Translations under genes and position numbers: made by a program
In this document: positions 53,174 through 63,994 of the stretch, piece after piece
Numbering within the stretch: the first letter of the stretch is position 1
Layout of the letters: every line of letters begins with the position of its first letter
The notes under the pieces: generated by a model
The model's database searches: none
Seen by the model: the letters and a program-made list of their open reading frames with translations, nothing else
What the model was told of the DNA's origin: nothing
Assembly (NCBI GenBank): GCA_900316015.1
Contig: ONBG01000025.1
Location: 1 to 64,000, forward strand
Length of the DNA: 64,000 nt
Origin: an uncultured Prevotella sp.
GTDB lineage: Bacteria > Bacteroidota > Bacteroidia > Bacteroidales > Bacteroidaceae
Direction: 5' to 3'

Positions 53174-54466
53174 TTATTCAAAGTTTTTGTCGTCAAGCAT
53201 CTCAAATCCGCAGTAGGGTACAAGTACCTTCGGTACGCGGATTCCCTCTGGTGTCTGGTTATCCTCAATGATAGAGGCGACGATACGAGGCAAGGCAAGG
53301 GCAGAGCCGTTCAGCGTATGGCACAGCTCTATCTTCTTGTCATCGGCATGACGATAGCGGCAATGCAACCTGTTGGCCTGGTAGCTTTCGAAGTTGGATA
53401 CCGAAGATACCTCAAGCCATCTGCCTTGTGCAGCACTCCATGTCTCGAAATCATAACAGATAGAAGAGGTGAAGCTCATGTCGCCTCCGCACAGGCGAAG
53501 GATATGGTAGGGGAGTTCCAGCTTGATCAACAGGTTCTCTACATGGTCTAACATTTCTTGCAAGGATTGGTAAGAGTGCTGTGGGGTGTCGATGCGTACC
53601 AACTCTACCTTGTCAAACTGGTGGAGACGGTTCAGGCCACGTACATCCTTGCCATAGGACCCAGCCTCACGGCGGAAGCATGCCGAATAGGCACAACGCT
53701 TAATAGGAAGGTCTTTCTCGTCGAGGATTACATCCCGGAAGATATTGGTCACAGGCACCTCTGCCGTCGGGATCAAGTAGAGGTCGTCGAGATTGGCATG
53801 ATACATCTGCCCTTCCTTATCAGGAAGCTGCCCTGTCCCTAAACCAGAGGCTTGGTTGACCACATAAGGGGGTTGGATTTCCAGATAGCCATCCTTGCGA
53901 GCCTCATCCAAGAAGAATGCTTCGAGGGCGCGCTGGAGACGTGCCATCTTGCCAATGTAGATAGGGAATCCTGCCCCAGAGATCTTAACGCCGAGGTCGA
54001 AGTCGACAAGATGATATTTCTTGCAAAGGTCCCAATGGCATAAGGCATCCTTGCCAAGGTCTGGCTTAACGCCACCCTCCTTGACAACGACGTTGTCACT
54101 GGCATCTTTGCCTTCAGGAACGTCGTCATTCGGAATGTTCGGAATCGTGAGCAGCACGTCGGTCATGTCCTTCTGTGCTTTTTCCATGATCTCTTCCAAG
54201 GCCTTGTCTGCAGACTTAAGTTCAGCGACCTGTTCCTTGATACCTGCTGCCAAGTCCTTTTTCCCTTCTTTCATCAGAGCTCCGATTTGCTTAGACAACT
54301 GGTTCTGCTGTTGCTTGTTGGTATCTAATTTCTGCTGGGACTCGCGACGTAACCTGTCGTATTCCAATACTTTCTCTATGGCTTCACGGGCACCTTCGAA
54401 GTGCTTCTTCTCCAAGCCTTTAATGACACGTTCAGTTTCCTCACTGATGAGTTTAAGCGTAAGCAT
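53174..54466 (-). CDS. serS: Seryl-tRNA synthetase
   Basis: This class II synthetase (430 residues) has the N-terminal long coiled coil that contacts the long arm of tRNA-Ser (about residues 30-110). Motif 2 is FRREAGS, and motif 3 with the HTLNGSALALPR sequence lies near the C-terminus. The start MLTLKLISEET fits the family. It is the only serine synthetase in the window, and tRNA-Ser is at 12852. Confidence 0.97.
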   Translation of the reverse strand: MLTLKLISEETERVIKGLEKKHFEGAREAIEKVLEYDRLRRESQQKLDTNKQQQNQLSKQIGALMKEGKKDLAAGIKEQVAELKSADKALEEIMEKAQKDMTDVLLTIPNIPNDDVPEGKDASDNVVVKEGGVKPDLGKDALCHWDLCKKYHLVDFDLGVKISGAGFPIYIGKMARLQRALEAFFLDEARKDGYLEIQPPYVVNQASGLGTGQLPDKEGQMYHANLDDLYLIPTAEVPVTNIFRDVILDEKDLPIKRCAYSACFRREAGSYGKDVRGLNRLHQFDKVELVRIDTPQHSYQSLQEMLDHVENLLIKLELPYHILRLCGGDMSFTSSICYDFETWSAAQGRWLEVSSVSNFESYQANRLHCRYRHADDKKIELCHTLNGSALALPRIVASIIEDNQTPEGIRVPKVLVPYCGFEMLDDKNFE

Positions 54467-54616
54467 AAAAATCTTTTATTTTAAAATATATATATTTGAG
54501 TACAAAGATAATGTAAATCAGGCGAAAAACAAAGAAAATCCTTTTAATTTTTCTTTCCCAACAGGTTGCTTATCCCTGATGGGACAAGTTCCTTTGCCAT
54601 TTCCGGCAATAAGCAA

Positions 54617-54648
54617 GGATCCCAATCCTCCGAAGAGAATTGGGATCC
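54617..54648. terminator. Terminator after rpmA
   Basis: A perfect 10-bp inverted repeat (GGATCCCAAT at 54617-54626 and its complement at 54639-54648) with a 12-nt loop is positioned 31 nt after the rpmA stop on the minus strand. Confidence 0.75.
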
Positions 54649-54679
54649 TGTTGTTTGTTTGGAATAAGTTGTTTATGAT

Positions 54680-54943
54680 TTAAGCTTCAGCTTCTGGTAT
54701 GACAGATACTGTACTCTTGTTGTTGCGACCCTTGTGGAAGTTCACGACTCCATCAACGAGTGCATAAAGGGTATCGTCCTTACCAATGGCTACATTGTCA
54801 CCAGGGTTGTGCTTGGTACCACGCTGGCGAACGATGATATTGCCTGCAATGCACTTCTGACCACCCCAGATCTTAACGCCTAATCTTTTTGAAGCTGATT
54901 CACGGCCGTTCTTAGAACTACCAACACCTTTCTTATGTGCCAT
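54680..54943 (-). CDS. rpmA: Ribosomal protein L27
   Basis: This 87-residue large-subunit protein has the conserved start [16 protein letters not shown] and the [11 protein letters not shown] and [15 protein letters not shown] blocks. It has no cleavable N-terminal extension. It follows rplU in the usual L21-L27 pair with a 20-nt gap. Confidence 0.97.
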   Translation of the reverse strand: MAHKKGVGSSKNGRESASKRLGVKIWGGQKCIAGNIIVRQRGTKHNPGDNVAIGKDDTLYALVDGVVNFHKGRNNKSTVSVIPEAEA

Positions 54944-54963
54944 TCTTGAATTCCTCCTTAACT

Positions 54964-55281
54964 TTAAGCGATTACTTGTTTAACTTCAACTTCTGTGAAC
55001 TGTGCGCGCTGACCGTTTTTCTTGCGGCTGTCCTTACGACGTTTCATCTTGAAAACGATGACCTTGTCACCTTTTACAAGTGGGTTCACAACTTCTACAA
55101 CTACCTTTGCACCCTCAACAGTAGGTGCGCCAACTGTGATAGCGCCCTCGTTGTCTACGAGAAGCACCTTGTCAAACTCAACAGTCTTGCCGGCTTCTGC
55201 TTCTTTGATGTGATGAACGAAGAGCTTTTTGCCCTGTTCTGCCTTGAACTGTTGACCGTTAATTTCTACAATTGCGTACAT
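54964..55281 (-). CDS. rplU: Ribosomal protein L21
   Basis: This 105-residue protein matches L21: [20 protein letters not shown] at the N-terminus and [19 protein letters not shown] at the C-terminal RNA-binding part. It is the first gene of the rplU-rpmA operon, with the promoter element about 115 nt upstream, which leaves a leader long enough for autoregulation. Confidence 0.97.
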   Translation of the reverse strand: MYAIVEINGQQFKAEQGKKLFVHHIKEAEAGKTVEFDKVLLVDNEGAITVGAPTVEGAKVVVEVVNPLVKGDKVIVFKMKRRKDSRKKNGQRAQFTEVEVKQVIA

Positions 55282-55397
55282 TATTTATTATATGAACGGT
55301 TATTCCGCAAGGCGTCTGACTTCGTGCCAGCACTTTTTCAAGCCTCCACGGACTCTAATCTTTTCTGCGATAGCATTGCCATTTGGCAATCAACTTG

Positions 55398-55405
55398 CAA
55401 AGTTA
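55398..55405 (-). promoter_or_regulatory. Promoter -7 element for rplU-rpmA
   Basis: On the minus strand the sequence TAACTTTG (55405-55398) fits TAnnTTTG. The -33 element is weak. The leader to rplU is about 110 nt and contains no ORF. Confidence 0.5.
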
Positions 55406-55513
55406 GTGAATTTTGGACAAACTAAAGGATCTTCTTGAAAAGAAATCTTCTTTTTAAGAGAAATTAACCATCTTGCGTCTTCTTTTCCTTGTGGTGCCGT
55501 ATCGTTGAGTAAG

Positions 55514-55601
55514 AGGTTATCTCCTGCCTTGCAATAGGTCATCTCATGGAGCTCAAAAGGTTATCTATCGCAGCCTAAAAGGTCATCTCCTGGAGCATAT
55601 G
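55514..55601. repeat. Four degenerate 22-bp tandem repeats
   Basis: Units start at 55514, 55536, 55558 and 55580, exactly 22 bp apart. Each begins AGGTTATCT or AGGTCATCT and most contain a TCCTGGAGC-like segment. Because 22 is not a multiple of three, they are not a coding repeat. They lie between the zinc-ribbon gene and the rplU promoter. The rest of the 55282-55647 gap has no gene. Confidence 0.8.
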
Positions 55602-55647
55602 AGGGATAGAGCTTCGCAATGATGCCGTAACATGCTGGTTATCAGAC

Positions 55648-55941
55648 CTATGTCCAGAATTCTTGTTCGCCGGTAGGTTCCATTCTTCCTCCACATTGAG
55701 GACAGGTATGCTTGTCCCAAATGGTAATCTTGTCACTGCCACATTTTAGGCAGAGTCGTCCCACTTCGGTATTAAAACTGGGTGCTACGTCACCGATAAC
55801 GCCTCCAACAACAATGTTTTGAATGGTCTTGCAGTCGGGACATGTCATGGCTGTGATATGTTGCCCGAAAAGTCCTTTTCCGTCATAGACCTCTACTTCA
55901 TAGCCGCAGTGGAGGCATTTGTATTTCTTCTTCCAAGCCAT
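55648..55941 (-). CDS. Zinc-ribbon protein of unknown function
   Basis: This 97-residue protein has four Cys pairs (CLHC, CPDC, CLKC and CPQC) that make two zinc ribbons. Between them is a Gly/Val-rich segment. No family is recognised. It sits 14 nt after the glycosyltransferase gene on the same strand and may be co-transcribed with it. Confidence 0.7.
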   Translation of the reverse strand: MAWKKKYKCLHCGYEVEVYDGKGLFGQHITAMTCPDCKTIQNIVVGGVIGDVAPSFNTEVGRLCLKCGSDKITIWDKHTCPQCGGRMEPTGEQEFWT

Positions 55942-55955
55942 AGTCTTGTTGTTTC

Positions 55956-57056
55956 TTATGATTTTCTGTTGATATAGAAAGCTTCGTATTGCCTTGCCAC
56001 CTTAGTATATTCATGATGACGCCGTATGTATTCCACGCTTTGGCGCTTGAGCAGAGGGATACGGTCTAAGTTCAGTACCAATTCTTCAAGCGCATGGTAC
56101 ACGCTTTGATAGGTGGGCTGCACATTGATGATGGGGCGCAACTCGCTCTCATGCAGGATTTCGTAGTTCTCTGGTTCACCACCTCCGATGACGATAATTC
56201 CCTTGCTCATAGCGAGTAATGAATTCATAGCTGGAGTATAGCTATAAAGCTGGTCCAGAATCACGTCGCTTCCTTCCATCAGATGTTGGTATTCTTGGAA
56301 AGGAACGCTCTCTGCGATGGTTAGGGTCATCTTTTGAGGAAATCGTTCCTGGACATCCTGAGCCGCCTTGAGCATGATGTCCGTCCCCTTATACTCATTC
56401 CGGCTCTTATTGATGCCGATGAAGACGTTGCACGAATCGTAATGGTCCTTGATCACGGGGTCTGTGCTTGGCAGTTTAATAGGATAGGGGATGAAGGTAG
56501 TCTTATGGGGAAAGCAAGGGTGGTAGGAGACGTAATATTCATAAAGCCCTGCGATAATGCCGTCGCAGTCTTCTGCGATGAATTGGTTGAGCTTTTCCTT
56601 TTCCGTCCCTATCCACTCTTTCCTATCCTTCAAGGCATCTGCATTGGTCCTGAGGGTACTGCCTATATTGAAATCACTATACCTCAAGGGTTTTGCTTCG
56701 ATACAGGACTTGACCCAATAAGAATCCATCCCATAGGCTCCGAGAAATACGTTCCCGTTGTGTCTGCGAAGGTAATGGTAAATCGCCCAGATCCTTTCCG
56801 CCTTGACCTCAAGGAACATGGGATTGATGATTTGTACGACATCATACCCCTTCAGATGAGGGAGAAGGCTATATAATCGAAGCAAGTAGCGAATGCCTCC
56901 GAAGTGCGTCGGTACACGACGTAGGTTTATGTCCCGGGGATAGTCTTTCCAGAAGTCACCATTGCTCAGGACCGTGACCTCATGGCCTAACGTTCGCAGC
57001 CCTTGGGCGAGCGTCCAGTGCACGTTGCTGTATTCTCCTATCAACAATATTCTCAT
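55956..57056 (-). CDS. Glycosyltransferase, GT-B fold (group 1-like)
   Basis: This 366-residue protein has the GT-B pattern of group 1 enzymes: a start MRILLIGEYSNVHWTLAQGL and a C-terminal nucleotide-sugar segment (SKGIIVIGGGEPENYEILHE, with the Glu of the E-x7-E motif). It probably transfers a sugar to lipopolysaccharide, capsule or a glycoprotein. It overlaps the next glycosyltransferase by 4 nt, so the three form one operon. Confidence 0.82.
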   Translation of the reverse strand: MRILLIGEYSNVHWTLAQGLRTLGHEVTVLSNGDFWKDYPRDINLRRVPTHFGGIRYLLRLYSLLPHLKGYDVVQIINPMFLEVKAERIWAIYHYLRRHNGNVFLGAYGMDSYWVKSCIEAKPLRYSDFNIGSTLRTNADALKDRKEWIGTEKEKLNQFIAEDCDGIIAGLYEYYVSYHPCFPHKTTFIPYPIKLPSTDPVIKDHYDSCNVFIGINKSRNEYKGTDIMLKAAQDVQERFPQKMTLTIAESVPFQEYQHLMEGSDVILDQLYSYTPAMNSLLAMSKGIIVIGGGEPENYEILHESELRPIINVQPTYQSVYHALEELVLNLDRIPLLKRQSVEYIRRHHEYTKVARQYEAFYINRKS

Positions 57057-58048
57057 GATATACTAATGACGGGTGCCATGGCAAGCAGTAGCCTGCGCCC
57101 TATTTTATGATTGACAACCTTGCTGAAGACATAATATTTTCTCGTGTATTTCCTGGCAGGTAAAGGGAAGAGCCCCCTTGCCCTGAGGCGTTCTACCGTT
57201 TCCTCTAACTTTTGTTGGCTGCGCGTGATGCAGATCACGTGGTACAGATACTCCATGGACAGTTGGGCAATCCTCCTGTTCAAGGCAACGCGATCGTTCA
57301 GGGGAAGTGTGCCTGCCACGTCTTGCAAGTGGAAGAGGATATGTTCGATATCTTCCAATCGCTTGGATAGGATGCGTGGATCTTTGCCATGGACGATGGA
57401 GCCGTCGCATACACGATAGAAATATGGGCGCGCATCCGTCTTGAAGACTTTGCCCGCCCGCAGGAGAAGCAAAGGGGTGAACTCCTCATCTTCATGGAGC
57501 CGACCGACGGGAAACTGCAAATTGCCTACGATATCCTTGCAGAAAAGATAGCCACAGGCAGAGGAATGGAGGTTGTTGTCATGGAGGAACGTGGCACCGG
57601 ACACTGGTCCGTCAGAGATAAAGGACTCATCCACGGCGTCCTCATTGGCAAACTCGAAGAATAAAACATCCGGGAGGTGAGCCTGGACGAAGTCTATGCA
57701 CCTGTCATAGGATTCCGGAACCAATCTGTCATCAGCATCCACGAATTGGATATATTGCCCAGAAGCAAGGCGAAGCCCGATATTGCGAGCAGAGCTAAGA
57801 CCTAAGTTTTCCTGACGAAGATAAATGACCTGGTCTCTCAACTCCAACAAATCGTTCATGGGTGAGACGTCGCTTCCGTCATCAATGATCAAGATTTCCC
57901 GCTTTTCTGCCTGCAAATGGAGGGCAAGGATGCTGTGGATGCATTCCTTGAGGAAGGCAAGAGGCTTATTATAATAGGTAATGATGAAGCTGATCAGCGG
58001 TTTCTCCGATAAACACTGTGTATCCGTCTGTTCCATTTGCACATCCAT
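57053..58048 (-). CDS. Family 2 glycosyltransferase
   Basis: This 331-residue GT-A fold protein has the family 2 signatures ISFIITYYNKPLAFLKECIH, a DDGSD nucleotide-binding motif, and VDADDRLVP (D-x-D). The C-terminal half is helical and may hold the acceptor site. Two starts (58048 or 58036) are possible. It overlaps the upstream glycosyltransferase gene by 40-55 nt. Confidence 0.88.
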   Translation of the reverse strand: MDVQMEQTDTQCLSEKPLISFIITYYNKPLAFLKECIHSILALHLQAEKREILIIDDGSDVSPMNDLLELRDQVIYLRQENLGLSSARNIGLRLASGQYIQFVDADDRLVPESYDRCIDFVQAHLPDVLFFEFANEDAVDESFISDGPVSGATFLHDNNLHSSACGYLFCKDIVGNLQFPVGRLHEDEEFTPLLLLRAGKVFKTDARPYFYRVCDGSIVHGKDPRILSKRLEDIEHILFHLQDVAGTLPLNDRVALNRRIAQLSMEYLYHVICITRSQQKLEETVERLRARGLFPLPARKYTRKYYVFSKVVNHKIGRRLLLAMAPVISIS

Positions 58049-58923
58049 TTAGTTCCAAAGATATTAAGTAATGTCAGCTTGAAGTTATAAAGAGGGTAGA
58101 GCGCATACGATGGAAAGGGCATTTTTTTGAGCTTTGTCTCCTGTCCAGTCCTTTCGTAGACGTCCATCTGGATATTCAGGACGCTTGCATAATACTGCCG
58201 GTAAAGAACAGAGTCCTTAGGCGGGAGCTGAGTCAGAGCCTGAAGGTGGAATTGGAGTAAGTCGCCTAACTGCTTGCCATCAGCCATCCTGGTGATACCC
58301 TGGGGATTGTCATAGTAATAATAGAGCCCTGCAGATGTCGTCGCGACTGTCTTGCACCGCTCCAGGAGAGCGGGCAAGATGCCCATGTCCTCGAATGACT
58401 TCCCTTCAGGAAAGGACAGTCCTTGGAAGAGCGTCCGCCTAAACACCTTGTTACAAACATAGGAATGAGCATATACTTTCCCCGTCAACCAGTAATCGTA
58501 CATGCTGTGAAAGACATGGTCTCCTAACCTTAGAACATGCTGCCTGTTGGGGTTGGAATAATGGACGAAGGCTCCATACTCCAAGATATCATATTCAGGG
58601 TGGACGGCAAGGATAGACATCAACCTATCTAATGTCCCAGTCTCGATTCTGTCATCACTGTCTATGAACGTAACATGTTTACCTGTAGCCAGTTTGATTC
58701 CTGTGTTTCGAGCATGACTTAACCCTCCATGCGCTTGATGGATCACCCTTATTCGGGTCTCTTTCCGCCCATAATCATCACAGAGTTGGTCGCAAGGATT
58801 TCCACTTCCATCGTCCACTAAAAGGATCTCATAATCCTTAAAGGATTGCGATAGAATGCTATCCATACAACGGCCCAAGGTCTTTTCCGTATGATATACA
58901 GGGATAATGATACTCAATTTCAT
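57994..58923 (-). CDS. Family 2 glycosyltransferase
   Basis: The 309-residue protein starts MKLSIIIPVYHTEKTLGRCM, with VDDGSGNPCDQL and FIDSDDRIETG (D-x-D), which identifies a GT-A family 2 enzyme. The last 60 residues are basic and may contact the membrane. It heads the three-gene glycosyltransferase operon and is divergent from nhaD. Confidence 0.88.
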   Translation of the reverse strand: MKLSIIIPVYHTEKTLGRCMDSILSQSFKDYEILLVDDGSGNPCDQLCDDYGRKETRIRVIHQAHGGLSHARNTGIKLATGKHVTFIDSDDRIETGTLDRLMSILAVHPEYDILEYGAFVHYSNPNRQHVLRLGDHVFHSMYDYWLTGKVYAHSYVCNKVFRRTLFQGLSFPEGKSFEDMGILPALLERCKTVATTSAGLYYYYDNPQGITRMADGKQLGDLLQFHLQALTQLPPKDSVLYRQYYASVLNIQMDVYERTGQETKLKKMPFPSYALYPLYNFKLTLLNIFGTKWMCKWNRRIHSVYRRNR

Positions 58924-59141
58924 TTGACTTCAAAATTAGCAATTATCTTGTAAAAATCCGGTATGATCACTCTAAAATGTCAGATTTATAATATTTTTTA
59001 ATCAAATAGGATGTTGTTCCATCTCTCTTATCCATTGATCAAAATGTCGAAAAATGCGTCAAAGTTTGTTCTTTCATGTAAAAATCCCGTTAAAGCTGGA
59101 TAAAAAATGAGCATATTTCTTGGTTGTTTAAGATAATTTGT

Positions 59142-59149
59142 TAATTTTG
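59142..59149 (+). promoter_or_regulatory. Promoter -7 element for nhaD
   Basis: TAATTTTG (59142-59149) fits TAnnTTTG. The nhaD ATG at 59174 lies 25 nt further. The 250-nt divergent gap from 58924 is A+T-rich with no other gene. Confidence 0.55.
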
Positions 59150-59173
59150 CGACTCGAAATTGAAATTGGAATT

Positions 59174-60589
59174 ATGCCATTGATGACCCTTATTATTGTT
59201 GCCATATTACTACTCGCTTATCTTCTCATTGCGACTGAGAACCTAACGAAGATGAACAAAGCGGCAGTTGCTGTCTTTGCAGGTACTTTGGGTTGGGTGT
59301 TGTACATTTCTTATGGCTCTGACTTCGTGATGAGTGAGCACCCAACAGAATATGTGGCTTTTCTAAACGGCATGGTTCCAACCAGTGCGACGGTAAAGCA
59401 ATTCATTGCCCAAAACATATTCCTAAAGTATGTAGGAGAGGCTTCCGAGATTGTCTTGTTCCTGTTGGCAACCATGACAATCGTTGAAATCTTATATAAT
59501 AACGGATGTTTTGACTTTATTTCCCAGTTGCTACGAACACGCAGCAGCAAGAAAATGCTCTGGATGCTATCGTGTGTCACATTGGTTATCTCCGCCAATT
59601 TGGATAACCTGACGACCACTGTGATGATGTTGACGATCATGCATGGTGTCGTGCAAAGTCGCAGGCAACGGATGCTCTTTGGGTCAGCTATCGTTTTAGC
59701 AGCCAACTGGGGTGGGGCTGTCACCGTGATCGGTGACCCGACCGGACTCGTGCTATGGAACATCGGTGCCGTTACCCCTTCCACTTTCTTCTTGGCATTG
59801 GTGATTCCTTGTCTCATCGCTTGGTTTCTGCCTACATGGTGGATCGGTCGGATGTTGCCTGAGCGCGTGGATGTGGCTTGGATCTCTATGCCTTATCGCG
59901 GCGATGACACCCGATTGAACGTTGGGCAACGCCTGGCCATGCTGATTGTAGGCATTGGAGGACTGTGGTTCATCCCTTCTTTCCATAGCATTACGAAACT
60001 CAGTCCCTTCTTGGGTGCCTTCTGTGTGTTGGCCATTCTGTGGATCGTCAATGAAATTTTCAACCGGAACTTGCATACAGACGAGATGATCCAACGCCGT
60101 ATCCCACGCGTGTTGCAATACGGAGTACTGCAGATGATGCTATTTGTGATGGGCATCATGTTAGCCGTTGGAGTTGTACAGGAAACAGGGGCCTTACGCG
60201 ATCTATCCCAGTTCTTTACCAAGCATCTCAACGATAACATCTGGATAGGAGGCGCATTGATGGGCTTATTGAGTACTGTTGTTGATAATTTCGCGACGGC
60301 CATGCCGATGATCGCCATGCATCCCATACAACCATCTGCATTGACAGACATGAGTATGGCAGGTGGTCCGGCTTCTTTTGCACAGAATGGAGCCTATTGG
60401 CTGATTATCGCCTATGCTGTGGCTGCCGGTGGGAACATCTTATGTATCGGCTCGATGAGCGGTCTGGCCCTGATCAAGATGGAGCGACTGCATGTCGGAT
60501 GGTTCTTGAAGAACGTAGGTTGGAAATCGATGATGGGCTCATTGCTCGGATTTGTAATCCTTTGGGTGGTGATAACATTTTTCATATAG
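59174..60589 (+). CDS. nhaD: Sodium/proton antiporter, NhaD family
   Basis: The protein has about 471 residues and ten or more membrane segments. SANLDNLTTTVMMLTI and NWGGAVTVIGDPTGL match the NhaD/arsenical-permease (IT superfamily) motifs with conserved polar residues; a second half repeat is STVVDNFATAMPM. It exchanges cytoplasmic sodium for protons. The start at 59174 is chosen because the promoter leaves no room for the upstream in-frame start at 59138. Confidence 0.92.
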   Translation: MPLMTLIIVAILLLAYLLIATENLTKMNKAAVAVFAGTLGWVLYISYGSDFVMSEHPTEYVAFLNGMVPTSATVKQFIAQNIFLKYVGEASEIVLFLLATMTIVEILYNNGCFDFISQLLRTRSSKKMLWMLSCVTLVISANLDNLTTTVMMLTIMHGVVQSRRQRMLFGSAIVLAANWGGAVTVIGDPTGLVLWNIGAVTPSTFFLALVIPCLIAWFLPTWWIGRMLPERVDVAWISMPYRGDDTRLNVGQRLAMLIVGIGGLWFIPSFHSITKLSPFLGAFCVLAILWIVNEIFNRNLHTDEMIQRRIPRVLQYGVLQMMLFVMGIMLAVGVVQETGALRDLSQFFTKHLNDNIWIGGALMGLLSTVVDNFATAMPMIAMHPIQPSALTDMSMAGGPASFAQNGAYWLIIAYAVAAGGNILCIGSMSGLALIKMERLHVGWFLKNVGWKSMMGSLLGFVILWVVITFFI

Positions 60590-60623
60590 CATAAAGAAAT
60601 TAGTAAAATAGGTATTTGAAATT

Positions 60624-61601
60624 ATGACAAAGATTAAGACTATTGGAGTACTGACTTCCGGTGGTGATGCACCTGGGATGAATGCCGCGATTCGAGCCGT
60701 GACGCGTGCCGGTATCTGTAACGGTTTTAAGATTAAAGGCATTTATCGTGGCTACGACGGACTGATCAATGGGGAGGTTCAGGATTTCACGACTGAGAAT
60801 GTGAGTGGTATCATCATGTCGGGTGGTACGATCTTGAAGACGGCTCGTTCGAAAGAGTTCATGACGCCAGAAGGAAAGAAAAAAGCCTATGAGCAGATGG
60901 TCGCCCATGGGATTGATGCTTTGGTTGTCATTGGCGGAAACGGTTCCTTGACCGGAGCCATGCAGATGGCACAGGAATATGATATCTGTTGCATTGGCTT
61001 GCCAGGAACCATTGACAACGACTTATACGGGACTGACTCTACTATTGGATATGACACGACACTGAATACGATTGTAGAATGCGTCGACCGAATCCGTGAC
61101 ACGGCACAAAGCCATGAGCGAATCTTCTTCGTGGAAGTGATGGGGCGTGATGCCGGGTTCCTTGCCCAAAACAGTGCTATTGCATCTGGGGCAGAAGCAG
61201 CGATCATCCCTGAGGACTCTACCGACGTAGACCAGTTGGCAAGATTCATGGAGCGGGGCATCCGAAAATCCAAGAAGAGTTGCATAGTCATCGTCTCTGA
61301 GAGCCCCAAGTGCGGTGCCATGTACTATGCGGAACGTGTGCGCAAGGAATTCCCACAGTTCGACGTACGTGTATCCATCCTCGGTCACCTGCAGCGTGGC
61401 GGTCGTCCTTCTGCTCATGACCGTATTCTCGCCTCCCGCACGGGTGTGGCAGCCATTGATGCGATCATGCAAGGGCAACGGAATATCATGGTGGGCGTAC
61501 GCAACAACGAGATCGTCTATGTTCCCCTGAGCGAAGCGATTCGAAGCGATAAGCCGTTTGACCGGAATCTGATCAAGGTCTTAGATGAACTGAGCATCTA
61601 A
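60624..61601 (+). CDS. pfkA: 6-phosphofructokinase
   Basis: This glycolytic enzyme phosphorylates fructose 6-phosphate. The 325-residue protein has [15 protein letters not shown] at the N-terminus, [14 protein letters not shown] with the catalytic Asp, and VEVMGRDAG. The box usually read GGDGS is GGNGS here, so the Asp that binds Mg/ATP phosphate in the E. coli enzyme is Asn. This pattern, and the absence of the GGDDS box of PPi-dependent enzymes, leaves the phosphoryl donor formally open, with ATP the more likely. Confidence 0.93.
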   Translation: MTKIKTIGVLTSGGDAPGMNAAIRAVTRAGICNGFKIKGIYRGYDGLINGEVQDFTTENVSGIIMSGGTILKTARSKEFMTPEGKKKAYEQMVAHGIDALVVIGGNGSLTGAMQMAQEYDICCIGLPGTIDNDLYGTDSTIGYDTTLNTIVECVDRIRDTAQSHERIFFVEVMGRDAGFLAQNSAIASGAEAAIIPEDSTDVDQLARFMERGIRKSKKSCIVIVSESPKCGAMYYAERVRKEFPQFDVRVSILGHLQRGGRPSAHDRILASRTGVAAIDAIMQGQRNIMVGVRNNEIVYVPLSEAIRSDKPFDRNLIKVLDELSI

Positions 61602-61689
61602 CGGGTTGACCATTTGTCGCCAATAGTTGCCGTATTGGAAACAAGCGGGGCAAAAGGCGAAAAGAGCCAGAAATAAACAGCTGAAAAAG

Positions 61690-61720
61690 TTGGGGCTGAT
61701 CAAATAATTTGTTATTTTTG
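61690..61720 (+). promoter_or_regulatory. Promoter of the atp cluster
   Basis: TTG (61690-61692) and TATTTTTG (61713-61720) are spaced by 20 nt and precede atpD by about 55 nt. Confidence 0.6.
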
Positions 61721-61772
61721 CCCCACGGAAAATCTTGGATTGGAAATCTCAAGTTAACATTTAAAATAATAG

Positions 61773-63302
<1,530 letters not shown>

Positions 63303-63307
63303 AGAGT

Positions 63308-63562
63308 ATGCTAAACCTGAAGATTGTTTCCCCAGAAAAGGTTGAGTTTACCGGTGAGGTGAAGAGCGTAAGTGTTCCTGGAACGCTCGGGGCTTTCGAG
63401 ATCCTGAACAACCACGCGCCGATCATCTCCTCCCTGGAAAAGGGAGTGGTGGAATATACAACCCAAGATGGCAAACAGCAACTCAATATCTATGGCGGGT
63501 TTGTAGAAGTAAAGAAGAATGGGGTAAGCATCTGCGCGGAGATATCACCAGATGAGAAGTAA
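63308..63562 (+). CDS. atpC: ATP synthase F1 subunit epsilon, short form
   Basis: This 84-residue protein covers only the N-terminal beta-sandwich of epsilon (SPEKVEFTGEVKSVSVPGTL, then NNHAPIISSLEKGVVEYT). The C-terminal helical hairpin that inhibits rotation in other bacteria is missing, as is common in this phylum. Confidence 0.94.
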   Translation: MLNLKIVSPEKVEFTGEVKSVSVPGTLGAFEILNNHAPIISSLEKGVVEYTTQDGKQQLNIYGGFVEVKKNGVSICAEISPDEK

Positions 63563-63570
63563 AGTAAGAT

Positions 63571-63984
63571 ATGATTCAAACTGATCCGATTGAACAATAT
63601 GGGCGGCAGTACCGCAAGGTCTCTTTGTGGATCATTGTCGCATTGTTTCTGATGGGACTCCTCTATGTACAATTGGGGAACCAGCAGGAATACCTGAATG
63701 CTCTGTCTATCAGCGCGATCTTTTCTTTGCTCTGCAGTATCGCTTTAGGGATGTCTTGGCAATCTGTGGCAAAACATTCCCCTATGGTACTGACAAAGTT
63801 CTACTTGGTAGCTCCAGCCCTTCGGATGCTGTCTGCCTTTGCAGTGTTTGCAATTTACTGTGTGGCAGTGCGCGAAAGAAGTGCTGTCTTGGGCTTTACC
63901 GTCATCTTCCTTATTTTCTATTTCGTGCTATTGGTATATGACTGTATCTTTTTTGCCCGTATAGAAAAGCATAATAAACAATAA
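63571..63984 (+). CDS. Membrane protein in the atp cluster (AtpI-like)
   Basis: The 137-residue protein has four hydrophobic segments and lies 8 nt after atpC, before a start codon that fits atpB. Its place and topology resemble the AtpI/AtpR-like proteins that assist c-ring assembly, but sequence similarity is not obvious to me. Confidence 0.6.
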   Translation: MIQTDPIEQYGRQYRKVSLWIIVALFLMGLLYVQLGNQQEYLNALSISAIFSLLCSIALGMSWQSVAKHSPMVLTKFYLVAPALRMLSAFAVFAIYCVAVRERSAVLGFTVIFLIFYFVLLVYDCIFFARIEKHNKQ

Positions 63985-63994
63985 AAAGTAAGAA

